Part shown: in pieces, positions 24,968 through 33,942 of the stretch
Layout: every line of letters starts with the position of its first letter
Position numbering within the stretch: position 1 is the first letter of the stretch
From: Dyadobacter soli
GTDB taxonomy: Bacteria > Bacteroidota > Bacteroidia > Cytophagales > Spirosomataceae
DNA: 64,000 bases
Assembly: GCF_900101885.1 (NCBI RefSeq)
Contig: NZ_FNAN01000002.1
Span: 248,001 to 312,000, forward strand
Direction: 5' to 3'
Program-made: the position numbers and the translations under genes
Notes under the pieces: generated by a model
Database searches by the model: none
The model's input: only the letters and a program-made list of their open reading frames with translations
What the model was told of the DNA's origin: nothing

Positions 24968-26830
24968 ATGAAAACAAGAGTGATCATTCTGTTAGCCATG
25001 CTTTTGAGTGCCTTCGTGTTCCTGCCCGACCGTATTATCAACGGAACAGTTACCGATGGCGCGAACAACCCAATCGCCGATGTGAGTGTGTCCATCCAGG
25101 GCGGCGGCGCAGGCACGAAAACCGACCATGCGGGCCGCTTTTCGATTCGTGTACCCAATCTGGCCAGGGCGTTGGTATTTAAAAAGATCGGGTACAAGTC
25201 TCTTACAATGCCTGTGGCGTCAGATTCTGTTTTGAATGTGATTTTAACTCAAAACCCTTTGAAACCGGAGGTAATAGCAGATGAATACTTGCGAGACGCG
25301 GAACAGCCCGGAAACGTAAAAAAGTCGCTGGCATTCGAACGCGTTGCGACGGCCCCTGCTACATTTTCGGGAAACGTAATGCAAATGTCAGTCCCTTCCG
25401 AAAGCTACAAACCCATTAATGAAAACGGCTTCTTGTCTGTAGGCCAGCAACCTGTCACGACATTCTCCGTCGACGTCGACCGTGCGGCTTACAGCAATGT
25501 CCGCCGTTTTCTGAACAATGGCCAAATGCCGCCCGAAGATGCGGTCAGGATCGAGGAAATGATCAATTATTTTGATTACGACTATCCACAGCCAGCGGGA
25601 GAACATCCTGTGGCTATCACCGCCGAAACCACCGATTCTCCCTGGAACGCCGGTTTGAAACTGGTACACATTGGCTTACAAGCCAAAACCGTTTCCACCG
25701 AAAATCTGCCCGCTTCCAACCTCGTTTTCCTCATCGACGTATCCGGCTCGATGAACGATGCCAACAAGCTGCCGCTCCTCAAACAGGCATTCAAACTACT
25801 CGTCGACCAGCTTCGCGCCGAAGACAAAATCGCGCTCGTTGCCTACGCCGGTTCGGCAGGCGTGGTGTTGCCGCCGACGCCGGGAAATGAGAAAAAGACC
25901 ATTAAGGATGCTCTGGATAAACTCGAAGCAGGCGGCTCGACGGCCGGCGGGGAAGGCATCGAACTGGCCTACGATATCGCCAAAAAGCATTTCCTGCCCA
26001 AAGGGAACAACCGCGTGATCCTCGCCACCGACGGCGATTTCAATGTGGGCATTTCCAATGAATCCGAATTGCAGAAGCTGATCGAGGAAAAGCGGAAAGC
26101 GGGCATTTTCCTCAGCGTCATGGGTTTTGGAATGGGTAACTACAAAGACAGCCAAGTAGAAACCCTGGCCGACAAAGGGAATGGCAATTACGCCTACATC
26201 GATAACATCCAGGAAGCGCGCAAAGAATTTGTGCAGGAATTCGGTGGCACCTTGTTCACGATCGCGAAAGATGTCAAAATCCAGATCGAGTTCAACCCCG
26301 TGCACGTGCAGGCCTACCGCCTCATCGGCTACGAAAACCGCGCATTGCGCACCGACGAATTCAGTGACGATAAAAAGGATGCCGGTGATATGGGCTCAGG
26401 ACATACCGTGACGGCCATTTACGAAATCGTACCACGCGGCATTACCACCAGCTTCATCGGCAAGGCCGATCCATTGAAATACCAGACTAACAGCGAGCCA
26501 GCGGCCAATAGCTCCGACGAAATGATGACTGTGAAGGTGCGCTATAAAAAACCGGACAGTGAAAAGAGCGTGTTGTTCGATATGCCGGTGAAGGCCACGA
26601 CGGTGCCATTCGAAAAATGTTCCGAAAACCTGCGCTTCGCAAGTTCTGTGGCGGAGTTCGGGCTGCTATTGCGCAACTCCGAATACAAAGGATCGGCCAC
26701 TTACAATGACGTGATCATACGCGCCCGCGGTGCATTCGGAAAGGATGAAGAAGGTTACCGCTCGGAGTTTGTGCAACTGGTAAAAGTCGCGCTAAGCCTG
26801 GACGGCTCGCATGAGTTGTCTAAGAAGTGA
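24968..26830 (+). CDS. von Willebrand factor A protein with N-terminal CarboxypepD-like domain (YfbK type)
   Basis: 620 residues. A short hydrophobic export signal (VIILLAMLLSAFVFLPD), a carboxypeptidase regulatory-like beta-sandwich (IINGTVTDGANNPIADVSVSI, about residues 20-95), a linker, then the N-terminal vWF extension (TFSVDVDRAAYSNVRRFLNNG) and the vWA domain with MIDAS D-V-S-G-S from Asp257 and downstream FNVGISNES. A DUF3520-like C-terminal domain follows. This architecture is often found beside ECF sigma/anti-sigma pairs in Bacteroidota, and the same divergent order is seen here. The function of such proteins is not established; a periplasmic envelope role is likely. Confidence 0.88.
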   Translation: MKTRVIILLAMLLSAFVFLPDRIINGTVTDGANNPIADVSVSIQGGGAGTKTDHAGRFSIRVPNLARALVFKKIGYKSLTMPVASDSVLNVILTQNPLKPEVIADEYLRDAEQPGNVKKSLAFERVATAPATFSGNVMQMSVPSESYKPINENGFLSVGQQPVTTFSVDVDRAAYSNVRRFLNNGQMPPEDAVRIEEMINYFDYDYPQPAGEHPVAITAETTDSPWNAGLKLVHIGLQAKTVSTENLPASNLVFLIDVSGSMNDANKLPLLKQAFKLLVDQLRAEDKIALVAYAGSAGVVLPPTPGNEKKTIKDALDKLEAGGSTAGGEGIELAYDIAKKHFLPKGNNRVILATDGDFNVGISNESELQKLIEEKRKAGIFLSVMGFGMGNYKDSQVETLADKGNGNYAYIDNIQEARKEFVQEFGGTLFTIAKDVKIQIEFNPVHVQAYRLIGYENRALRTDEFSDDKKDAGDMGSGHTVTAIYEIVPRGITTSFIGKADPLKYQTNSEPAANSSDEMMTVKVRYKKPDSEKSVLFDMPVKATTVPFEKCSENLRFASSVAEFGLLLRNSEYKGSATYNDVIIRARGAFGKDEEGYRSEFVQLVKVALSLDGSHELSKK

Positions 26831-26840
26831 TGGTGAGGTA

Positions 26841-26872
26841 AAAAGCCGGTTGATTGTAGTCAGCCGGCTTTT
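26841..26872. terminator. Bidirectional intrinsic terminator between convergent genes
   Basis: AAAAGCCGGTTGA (26841-26853), a six-base loop, and TCAGCCGGCTTTT (26860-26872) pair with one G-T. The U-runs on both strands fit termination of the vWA transcript and of the small partner gene from the other side. Confidence 0.85.
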
Positions 26873-26873
26873 A

Positions 26874-27065
26874 CTATTTATCGGAATCCAGGGATTTAAG
26901 TAGCTCTTTTGCTGGAACACGCCGTGCCTGGCCGTTCTTCTCACCAATTACAACAGATTCATCCCGAAGCGCGCTCTCTTCGACCATCTTCTTAACTGCT
27001 TTATTCACCCCAGCCACTATCTTATCGAGTATTTGGCTGAAATTCTCTTTCTTAGGATTGCCCAT
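26874..27065 (-). CDS. Small protein downstream of the zeta-toxin-like gene (63 residues)
   Basis: 63 residues, charged, no signal or membrane helix (MGNPKKENFSQILDKIVAGV start; VVIGEKNGQARRVPAKELL). It overlaps the end of the zeta-like gene by 14 bases and is followed by a bidirectional terminator, so it belongs to that transcript. The middle part reads like a basic, partly helical peptide, possibly an antitoxin or accessory factor. I do not recognise the family; its function is inference from position. Confidence 0.6.
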   Translation of the reverse strand: MGNPKKENFSQILDKIVAGVNKAVKKMVEESALRDESVVIGEKNGQARRVPAKELLKSLDSDK

Positions 27066-27630
27066 AATTTTCTAATAGCAGTTGCCAGGTTTCACTATCA
27101 TTCACATCGGGTTTAGAAGCAAAACTCACTTCCGCGATTACTTTCAGGGGATGCCCCATACTATTGACTAACGCCCATTCGTCACAAATCGGAATATAAA
27201 TATCAAACAGATTTCTCAATCCACCATAATACCTCCTCTCGACAGTTTCATCCGGAATATGATGACCGCCTTTTGATACCCTAATTGCAACTCGTTCCCT
27301 AGCGACAGCCGGTGAACTTAGCCAAAAATAAAGCAGGGTAACCTTGTAACCCAAATTGTGTGCCCTATCAACCAGTAACTTGTAGCTTTTGGTTGACAAC
27401 GTTGTTTCGATAGCAAAATTGGTTCTTTGATCAAGCAATTCGTCGATTCTCTTCAACATTATCCTCCCAGCCTCCATTGCGACTGCGGCAACATTAAATG
27501 GTGAAATACCAGCGGCGATGTTATCCGCATTCACAAACTCTCTGCAATCCAAAATCTCAGGTAAAATCGCGTAACTCGCAGTCGTCTTCCCTGCTCCATT
27601 ACAGCCCGATATAATGTATAAATTAGGCAT
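27052..27630 (-). CDS. Zeta-toxin-like P-loop ATPase (COG4185 family)
   Basis: 192 residues. SGCNGAGKTTASYAILPEIL is a Walker A (GxxGxGKT) with the family's spacing; FVNADNIAAGISP is the conserved N-A-D block, NFAIETTLSTKSYKLLVDRA the substrate-binding block and YFWLSSPAVARERVAIRVSKGGHHIP the R-x-x-x-GGHxx sequence found in zeta-like and related kinases. True zeta toxins phosphorylate UDP-N-acetylglucosamine; COG4185 members may have another role. Base composition is AT-richer than the flanks. Genes upstream on the strand: DUF4202, 23 bases away. Confidence 0.85.
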   Translation of the reverse strand: MPNLYIISGCNGAGKTTASYAILPEILDCREFVNADNIAAGISPFNVAAVAMEAGRIMLKRIDELLDQRTNFAIETTLSTKSYKLLVDRAHNLGYKVTLLYFWLSSPAVARERVAIRVSKGGHHIPDETVERRYYGGLRNLFDIYIPICDEWALVNSMGHPLKVIAEVSFASKPDVNDSETWQLLLENYGQS

Positions 27631-27653
27631 AGTGTGTAAATGTTAGCATTCAT

Positions 27654-28238
27654 TCAATCCTCCTTCAAAGCCTTCAAGATCAAATCCCTCCCGACCTCGC
27701 TGTATTGCAAAGATAATGCGGCTTCGTGGCCCGGGATAGTCATTTTGCCCCAAGTTTTCCTGAGGATATCTATCATTTTTTCTTCGGTCATTTTGGCGAT
27801 GAGATCGTCGTATTGGTATTGGAGGAAAACGAGGCAGAGGGCATTTTCCATAGTCTGGACGTCGGTGTCGCTTCTGAGGCGCTGTTTGAGGACAATCTGC
27901 TTCACACGGCTGATCGTTTCTTCATCGTAACCTACCCCGGACAGAATTTCAGCGGCAATGCCCGCATGGTACTTCGCGAGGTCGCTCCGCCATTTGAGAT
28001 AACCCACACGGCCATCGGGATAGCTCTTGCGCGCGATTTCCCACCGGCCGATATGCTGGCAGCGCGAAGCCAGCAGCAGGCTCTCATCGGCTTCGGGGGT
28101 GAGTTTGGTCACCCATTCATGGAGTTTTATCGCGTAAAAATATTCGACCGGATACTCCACATTTTCCCACACAATGCGCTCAGGCGAGCGCTTGTTGTAG
28201 TCGTCAAAAAGTTCAAAAGCTTTGTCGAGCTTGCTCAT
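27654..28238 (-). CDS. DUF4202 domain protein
   Basis: 194 residues, mostly helical; matches the DUF4202 pattern with its H-W, C-Q-H-I-G-R-W-E-I-A-R and H-A-G blocks (LASRCQHIGRWEIARKSY, KYHAGIAAEIL) and a conserved glutamate near the start (SPERIVWENVEYPVEYFYA). The histidine-rich motif suggests a metal site, as in HD-type hydrolases, but this is not demonstrated. It is separated by 22 bases from the lipoprotein gene upstream in the same direction. The substrate is unknown. Confidence 0.8.
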   Translation of the reverse strand: MSKLDKAFELFDDYNKRSPERIVWENVEYPVEYFYAIKLHEWVTKLTPEADESLLLASRCQHIGRWEIARKSYPDGRVGYLKWRSDLAKYHAGIAAEILSGVGYDEETISRVKQIVLKQRLRSDTDVQTMENALCLVFLQYQYDDLIAKMTEEKMIDILRKTWGKMTIPGHEAALSLQYSEVGRDLILKALKED

Positions 28239-28260
28239 GGTGATTTGGTAAAAGGTAATG

Positions 28261-28731
28261 CTATTTTGCCGCCTTGAATTTCAGGGCGATGGTGGTCATA
28301 CGGGGATAGTCGTAAGCGGTACTTTGTGTTTTCATGACGAAAGAGTCCTTATGTACATCGTCGGGGCGCACTGTCCATTCGCCTTTGCCGCCGCCTTCCG
28401 GCGCGCCTATCGTGATATTCTGGTCATTAACCTGCCATTTCAGGACAAACGGCGTGGATTCTCCTTTGAAAATACCTGAAAATTCGCCACCCTTTTTCAC
28501 CTGCACAGTTTCCATATACTTCTGAAAATCAATGCCGCCGAATTGCTGCGTCATTTTCCCGTCCTTGAAAGTGACCGCGTCATTCACCGCAATTTCCTCG
28601 ATTTTCCATTGCGGTACAGCCGTAAGCAGTTCGGCCGCTTCCTGCGGCGTACCTGCGGGACGGTCACAGGAAATGGAGGTAATGCCCACCAGGGCTATAA
28701 ACATTAAAGCAGCGATTTTCCGGAAAAGCAT
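28261..28731 (-). CDS. Lipoprotein of unknown function
   Basis: 156 residues from ATG 28731; a longer open frame to 28770 lacks a signal start. The N-terminus MLFRKIAALMFIALVGITSI ends in a lipobox before Cys, so it is a lipidated periplasmic or outer-membrane protein. The rest is about 130 residues of alternating strands (WKIEEIAVNDAVTFKDGKM, GIFKGESTPFVLKWQVND), resembling small lipocalin-like beta-barrels. Family not recognised. Confidence 0.75.
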   Translation of the reverse strand: MLFRKIAALMFIALVGITSISCDRPAGTPQEAAELLTAVPQWKIEEIAVNDAVTFKDGKMTQQFGGIDFQKYMETVQVKKGGEFSGIFKGESTPFVLKWQVNDQNITIGAPEGGGKGEWTVRPDDVHKDSFVMKTQSTAYDYPRMTTIALKFKAAK

Positions 28732-28813
28732 GGTGATTCCTGGTTGATGACTATGCGCAAATATAGCCACAACTGAACCGGACTTTCGACTTACATTCCA
28801 GGAATTTTAATGC

Positions 28814-31800
28814 TTACTCGCGGTTGTAGAGCAACGTAATGGACGTCAGGAATTCGGCGGCTTCGTCGGTGATCTGCCCCCGCAGCAATCGCCACGCCCA
28901 GTTGTTCTCATTCGAACCGGGCAGGTTCATTTTCGCCGTCTCATCCAGATTGAGAATGTCCTGAATCGGAAGGATGGCCGTTTTCGCTACCGAACCGAAG
29001 ATGGCCCTGGCGAGTTCTGCGGCTACATTATCTTCCGAAATCGGTTTTCCCAGGTACATTTCAATGCGCTCTTGCAGCCCGGATGGCGCCTGTTCGCGGA
29101 ACCAGCCTTTGGTCGTATTGTTGTCGTGCGTGCCCGTGTATGCGAGAAAATTGTGTTTGAAATGATGGGGAATATGGTCGGACTGCGGCATATTTCCGTC
29201 AAATGCGAATTGCAATACCTTCATTCCCGGAAGGTTGAATTTATCCCGGAGCAGGTAAACTTCCGGGCTGATTTCGCCCAGATCCTCCGCAATGAAAGGC
29301 AACTGGCCAAGCGCCGTTTCAACTTTTTTGAAAAAGTCTTCACCCGGACCGGTTTGCCACGTCCCGTTAACCGCCGTTTGCTCACCGCCCGGCACCTGCC
29401 AGTAATCGGCAAATGCACGGAAGTGATCTAGCCGGACGAGGTCGAATAGCTCGATATTCCGCGCCAACCGGTCGATCCACCATTGATAACCTTGTGATTT
29501 GAGCGCATTCCAATTGAAAACCGGCATTCCCCATAACTGGCCATCGTCCGAAAAAGCGTCGGGCGGCACGCCTGCGATACCGGTAATCCTGCCATCCTCG
29601 TCGACGCAAAATAACTCGCGGTGAGCCCAAACATCGGCCGAGTCGTAGCTCACATAGAATGGAATGTCGCCAAGGAGCCTGATATCGCGTTCGTTACAAT
29701 ACCGGCGTAGGTCTTTCCATTGCTTATCGAACACGAATTGCTGCCATTCGACCCATTGCATTTGTTCCCGCTCCTCCTCCCTGACCTTGTCGAGCGCCGC
29801 CTTTTCCCTATGCCGGAACTCCGCCGGCCACGTATACCAGGGCTGATCCTCAAAACGCTTTTTAAGAACCATATAAAGGGCAAAATCGTCGAGCCAACTG
29901 GCATTTCTTGCGGCGAAGTCCTCCAACTCGCCAGACGCTTCTCCCGGCTGCGATTGATATTTCTGGAATGCGCGTTCCAGTAACACTTTTTTCTTTGTGC
30001 CGACAGCCTCAAAGTCCACAGTCGTAGAATCGGGCAAATGGTTTTCTTCGAGATCCTCCTGCGACAAATAGCCTTCATTAGCCAACAATTCGGGACTGAT
30101 CAGCAATGGATTCCCCGCACGGCTCGACAATGCGCTGTAAGGCGAGTTGCCCTGTGAAACCTCCGTAGGATTGAGCGGCAATATCTGCCAGATTTTTTGA
30201 TTGGTTTTTTCCAAAAAGTCGGCGAACTGGTATGCTGCCGGGCCCACATCACCTATGCCAAATGAAGTAGCCAATGAACTGATATGCAATAAGATACCCG
30301 CATTACGCTCGTTATCAATGCGTTTCCCTTGGAGAATAGCAAATGGCATACTCTTGAAAACATCGGCGGGCAGGAGTTTGCTCTGCGACGCTTCCGTATT
30401 ATCGGTGAGTAAGTTGGTCCATTCGGGTAGCACATTTTCGGGCAACACCACGTGTGTATCCTGCCAATCCAGGTCGAAGAAACCCTTCTGCTGCGCTCGG
30501 CTCATGACAGCGGTGTGTATTGGAATGATCGTTACAAAAACGTCGGGCTTATACCTGCGCATGAATGCGAGCAGGTGATCTTTGTAAGTACCCCTTACTT
30601 TCAGGGGAATGTACTCTCCCTGCGTGAACAGCAGCGGGTTTTGCCTGCGAAGCTGGAACAAACGCTGCGTCAGCCATAGCTTTACCTGCCCGTTCCGGCG
30701 GTTTTCCCAAAGCTTTTCGGTCAGACGTTCCGGCTCGTAGTCTTCCAGCTCGTCGAGCCATTGTTTTCTTTTTCCAAAATCGACTTTGCGACGGTTATCC
30801 GGGTCCACAAGGCTCAAATCCCACAATTCACAACCCTGGTAAACATCGGGGATGCCAGGGCAAGTGAATTTCAGCACGACTTGCGCGAGTGAATTGATAA
30901 TGCCAAAATCCGTGATGGACTCCAAAAACGCCTGAAATGAGTGCGAGAATGCGGAGCCTTCGTTCAGCATTTCATTTGCAAAATCGTGGGCACCTTGTTC
31001 ATATGCCTCATTGGGCGACGACCATGAAGAATTGGTCTTCGCCTCGCGCAAGGCTTTTTTTAGATACTCGCCCACACGTTTCGGGAAGTTATCCGAGTCT
31101 TCGCCCGGCATAGGATAAGCGCCAGCTACCGTCTGATAAATGAGGTATTCATCATTGGCGTCGGGCCCCTCTCCGGGTTTGCGGAATCCGTTGTTTGCCC
31201 CGCGCCATTCTTTTACTTTTTCGATCCATTCGTCGGCCAGGTCGGTGAGGACATTCAGCCTTGCCCGCACGTCCTCGCCACGCTTGGTATCGTGCGTGGA
31301 CGTGGCATTCAGCGCCATGGGCCATTCCTTGCGGCGCTTTTTCATATACTTATGAAAGTCCGAAACGGATATCCCGAAGCGGTCCGGGAAATCGCCCACT
31401 TCGTTGTGGCCGATAAACCGGTTATAGGTGTACATGAGGGTGTCCTCCCCACCCTTGGCCATCAATGGCCCTGTGAATTGCATGCACCGCTGGTAGAACT
31501 CGGTGGCGCGACGGTTATAGTCCTCGTCGCCCAATGCCGGCTGATGAATGAAGCATTGTTCCAGCACTTCCACCGACGGAGACAAGTCGAGGTGATGTTT
31601 GTTAATATCAATAAATATATCCTTAATAGCCTGTGATTCAACTTCCGACAGTGGCATTGCATTGCCATAATAACGATACACCGGGCAATGGATCAGGAAT
31701 TCCCCAATTACCTGCCGAATCATTTCCGCGCCGATGCGGTCGAGCGTTTCCGGGTCGGCCAATTGCAAGGACACAAACAACTGGTAAAGGTTTTCGAGCT

Positions 31801-33031
31801 CGCCGGCCATGTGTCCGTACAGAATTTCGCTCTTTTTGCTGAGCAATTGGGCTTTAACAGGCTTGTCGTTACCTGTTAATTCCGTAAAAAATGCAGAGAA
31901 AGCTTCCTCGGCAGATTTATTGGTAAAAAGATTATTGACGATCGCTAGAAACTCATAGCCTGTCGTCCCCTCTATCGGCCAAAGGGCCGGTAATTCTTCG
32001 TCCTCGCCCAGGATTTTTTCAACAATAATGTAGGTTTCATGTCCTGTTTCTTCCCTTAACTTATTCAAATACGCCGCGGGATCAAAAAGGCCGTCGATAT
32101 GGTCAATGCGCAGGCCTTGAAAAAGTCCTTCGGCGGTTAGCTGGCTTATGAGTTCGTGGTATTTTTCGAAAACAGCATCGTCCTGGATATTCAGGCAGAT
32201 GAGCCCATTTACGGTAAAGAACCGGCGGAAATTGATCTGCTCTTCCGTTTTTTGCCAGTGACACAAAAAGTAATTCTGGTGATCCGTTAGTTCTTTGAGC
32301 ATTGCCGGATCCTCATTGATCTTCGCCAATGCCGCGTCGATTGCCGGTTTGGCCTGTTCGTTGCCATACAGTGCCCGTAGTTGCAAAATCCATTCATCCC
32401 ATTGCTGCGAAAACACGGGGGCATCCTCAATGCGATCAATTTCTTCCAGTTGGTCAAGCATTTGCGAAAGCGCCTGCGATTTTCCCGCAACATTCTGAAA
32501 CAACAGCTTATACGACCGGAGGTTTAACGGAAACACCTGCCCGCCGAAATCCAGCGCAAACCGTTTGCCGTCGTAAACTACCTTCACCTCGCCGGCATCG
32601 ATCATTTCATCGACTTCCTTCGCCAGAAATGGCACCATGAGCTTGCCCTGGAAAAGCGCACTGTTCCAGGCAATATCGAAGTAAGAAGCATAAACCGATT
32701 GCTTGCCCTTTTCCAGCACGTCCATCAGCCAGGGGTTTTCGGGATGAAAAGCCATGTGATTCGGGACAATGTCCTGTAACCAGCCGATTTCAGATTCACG
32801 GAGGATTGCCGACATGTTACGCAGGTCTTCAAGCGTGCCTATTTCCGGATTTATTTTCAAAGGATCAATCCCGTCGTAGCCATGCGTGCTGCCAGCTGTG
32901 GAGGCCAAAATGGGCGATGCATATATCGTTCCTACACCCAGTTTGCGAAAATAGGGTATCAGATATTCGAAGTCCTGAAATGAAAATTCTTTGTGAAATT
33001 GGAGCCGGTAGGTAGAAACGGGGTTGTTCAT
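28814..33031 (-). CDS. TreY-MalQ fusion: maltooligosyl trehalose synthase joined to 4-alpha-glucanotransferase
   Basis: 1405 residues. Residues 1 to about 890 are TreY: STYRLQFHKEFSF, YASPILASTAGSTHGYD, then GLRIDHIDGLFDP with nucleophile Asp310 and IIVEKILGE with Glu338. From about 905 a MalQ (GH77) domain follows (LLHISSLATSFGIGD, QKIWQILPLNPT), with catalytic Asp1202 in VRLDHFRAFA and Glu1249 in FIAEDLGE; the 47-residue gap equals that of known amylomaltases. TreY isomerises the reducing end of maltodextrins to a trehalose end; MalQ disproportionates glucans. The TreZ needed to release trehalose is not seen here. Facing away from the glgE cluster. Confidence 0.93.
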   Translation of the reverse strand: MNNPVSTYRLQFHKEFSFQDFEYLIPYFRKLGVGTIYASPILASTAGSTHGYDGIDPLKINPEIGTLEDLRNMSAILRESEIGWLQDIVPNHMAFHPENPWLMDVLEKGKQSVYASYFDIAWNSALFQGKLMVPFLAKEVDEMIDAGEVKVVYDGKRFALDFGGQVFPLNLRSYKLLFQNVAGKSQALSQMLDQLEEIDRIEDAPVFSQQWDEWILQLRALYGNEQAKPAIDAALAKINEDPAMLKELTDHQNYFLCHWQKTEEQINFRRFFTVNGLICLNIQDDAVFEKYHELISQLTAEGLFQGLRIDHIDGLFDPAAYLNKLREETGHETYIIVEKILGEDEELPALWPIEGTTGYEFLAIVNNLFTNKSAEEAFSAFFTELTGNDKPVKAQLLSKKSEILYGHMAGELENLYQLFVSLQLADPETLDRIGAEMIRQVIGEFLIHCPVYRYYGNAMPLSEVESQAIKDIFIDINKHHLDLSPSVEVLEQCFIHQPALGDEDYNRRATEFYQRCMQFTGPLMAKGGEDTLMYTYNRFIGHNEVGDFPDRFGISVSDFHKYMKKRRKEWPMALNATSTHDTKRGEDVRARLNVLTDLADEWIEKVKEWRGANNGFRKPGEGPDANDEYLIYQTVAGAYPMPGEDSDNFPKRVGEYLKKALREAKTNSSWSSPNEAYEQGAHDFANEMLNEGSAFSHSFQAFLESITDFGIINSLAQVVLKFTCPGIPDVYQGCELWDLSLVDPDNRRKVDFGKRKQWLDELEDYEPERLTEKLWENRRNGQVKLWLTQRLFQLRRQNPLLFTQGEYIPLKVRGTYKDHLLAFMRRYKPDVFVTIIPIHTAVMSRAQQKGFFDLDWQDTHVVLPENVLPEWTNLLTDNTEASQSKLLPADVFKSMPFAILQGKRIDNERNAGILLHISSLATSFGIGDVGPAAYQFADFLEKTNQKIWQILPLNPTEVSQGNSPYSALSSRAGNPLLISPELLANEGYLSQEDLEENHLPDSTTVDFEAVGTKKKVLLERAFQKYQSQPGEASGELEDFAARNASWLDDFALYMVLKKRFEDQPWYTWPAEFRHREKAALDKVREEEREQMQWVEWQQFVFDKQWKDLRRYCNERDIRLLGDIPFYVSYDSADVWAHRELFCVDEDGRITGIAGVPPDAFSDDGQLWGMPVFNWNALKSQGYQWWIDRLARNIELFDLVRLDHFRAFADYWQVPGGEQTAVNGTWQTGPGEDFFKKVETALGQLPFIAEDLGEISPEVYLLRDKFNLPGMKVLQFAFDGNMPQSDHIPHHFKHNFLAYTGTHDNNTTKGWFREQAPSGLQERIEMYLGKPISEDNVAAELARAIFGSVAKTAILPIQDILNLDETAKMNLPGSNENNWAWRLLRGQITDEAAEFLTSITLLYNRE

Positions 33032-33100
33032 GTAAGCTGATGATAAGTGTACCGTCAGCCCGTTAAATATTATGCCAGCAACCGGTCAAAGGGCGGGAAA

Positions 33101-33478
33101 TTATGATTTGAGGAGCTCTCTCAGCAGGGGTATTTCAAGGGGTTTCGAGAGAAGTTGGATAATGTAGGGGTTTGCCTCTGCTTGCTCGATGTCGGAAAGG
33201 TCGACGGTAGACGAAATCATGAACAGCCGAATACGCTTTCGGAGCGCTATCGGCAGTAGTCCATACTGTTCGGTGAATTCGAAACCGTTGAGCCCAGGCA
33301 TCTGGAGGTCGAGCAGGATCACCGTCTCAGGCATATTCACATCCTGTTCACGGAGGTGATCTATCGCCTGTTGCGCCGAACTGAACGTCCTTACCGTATC
33401 AGTCAAACCGCTTTTTAAGAGCAGTTTTTCCTGGGTAAACTGGTCGAACACACTGTCGTCTACGATAATAAATTCCAT
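33101..33478 (-). CDS. Stand-alone receiver protein beside the glucan genes
   Basis: 125 residues from ATG 33478 (an open frame reaches 33508). The domain has IIVDDSVFDQF with the Asp pair, ILLDLQMPGLNGFEF with the phospho-Asp and ISS...SKPLEIPLL with the Lys. It lies 70 bases upstream of TreY-MalQ on the same strand, so may be co-transcribed and could modulate the glucan module by protein contact; no output domain is present. Inference. Confidence 0.88.
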   Translation of the reverse strand: MEFIIVDDSVFDQFTQEKLLLKSGLTDTVRTFSSAQQAIDHLREQDVNMPETVILLDLQMPGLNGFEFTEQYGLLPIALRKRIRLFMISSTVDLSDIEQAEANPYIIQLLSKPLEIPLLRELLKS

Positions 33479-33942
33479 TTTAGTTAAGAGAACGGTACTG
33501 AATTTCACACTAACAACCCACGCTAATCAGATTCGTCCTGCCTCTACACATATTCCTTTTGTAGAAGTAGTTGTCGCAAATAAGCTACAAAGGTTTAAAA
33601 TCTAACCGATTAGTCGGCAAATATGACACAATACTTTCGCCCGGTCGCGATTTTTAGTACAAATCTGGTCACAAATGCCGGGCAGTGCTATCGTTATTAG
33701 GCGAACGGTCACTGCCTGATTATCCGGCCCGTTGGACGGCCATCGTTGACTGGTGAAATCTGATGGAAGTGGGCTACTGAATGTAAAAGTTACTGAATAG
33801 TTTTTTTACTCCCAAGTTAAAATCCCGATTTCGCTGCGACGCCTTTTAACCTGGGCTTACCTCATTTTACCGCAATCCGGTTGGCACGATTTTGATTGTC
33901 TTTCGGGACATTCATCATACAACAACTAAAAACCGATTGACA
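33479..33942. other. 464-base divergent interval between receiver and glgE genes
   Basis: No ORF with coding character. It must hold promoters for both directions. GGCAGTG (33681-33687) and CACTGCC (33710-33716) are 7-bp perfect inverted arms with a 22-base spacer, extendable to nine with a wobble. No TAnnTTTG with a proper upstream element was found. Long AT-rich stretches flank the hairpin. Confidence 0.35.

Noticed and set aside
26874..27630. Classical epsilon-zeta system
   Set aside because: The small protein is downstream, not upstream, and shows no epsilon-like sequence that I can recognise; only a zeta-like call is kept.
33892..33942. 17-residue N-terminal extension of GlgE
   Set aside because: No similarity to GlgE N-termini; MSTLDGRKRVVI is the natural start.
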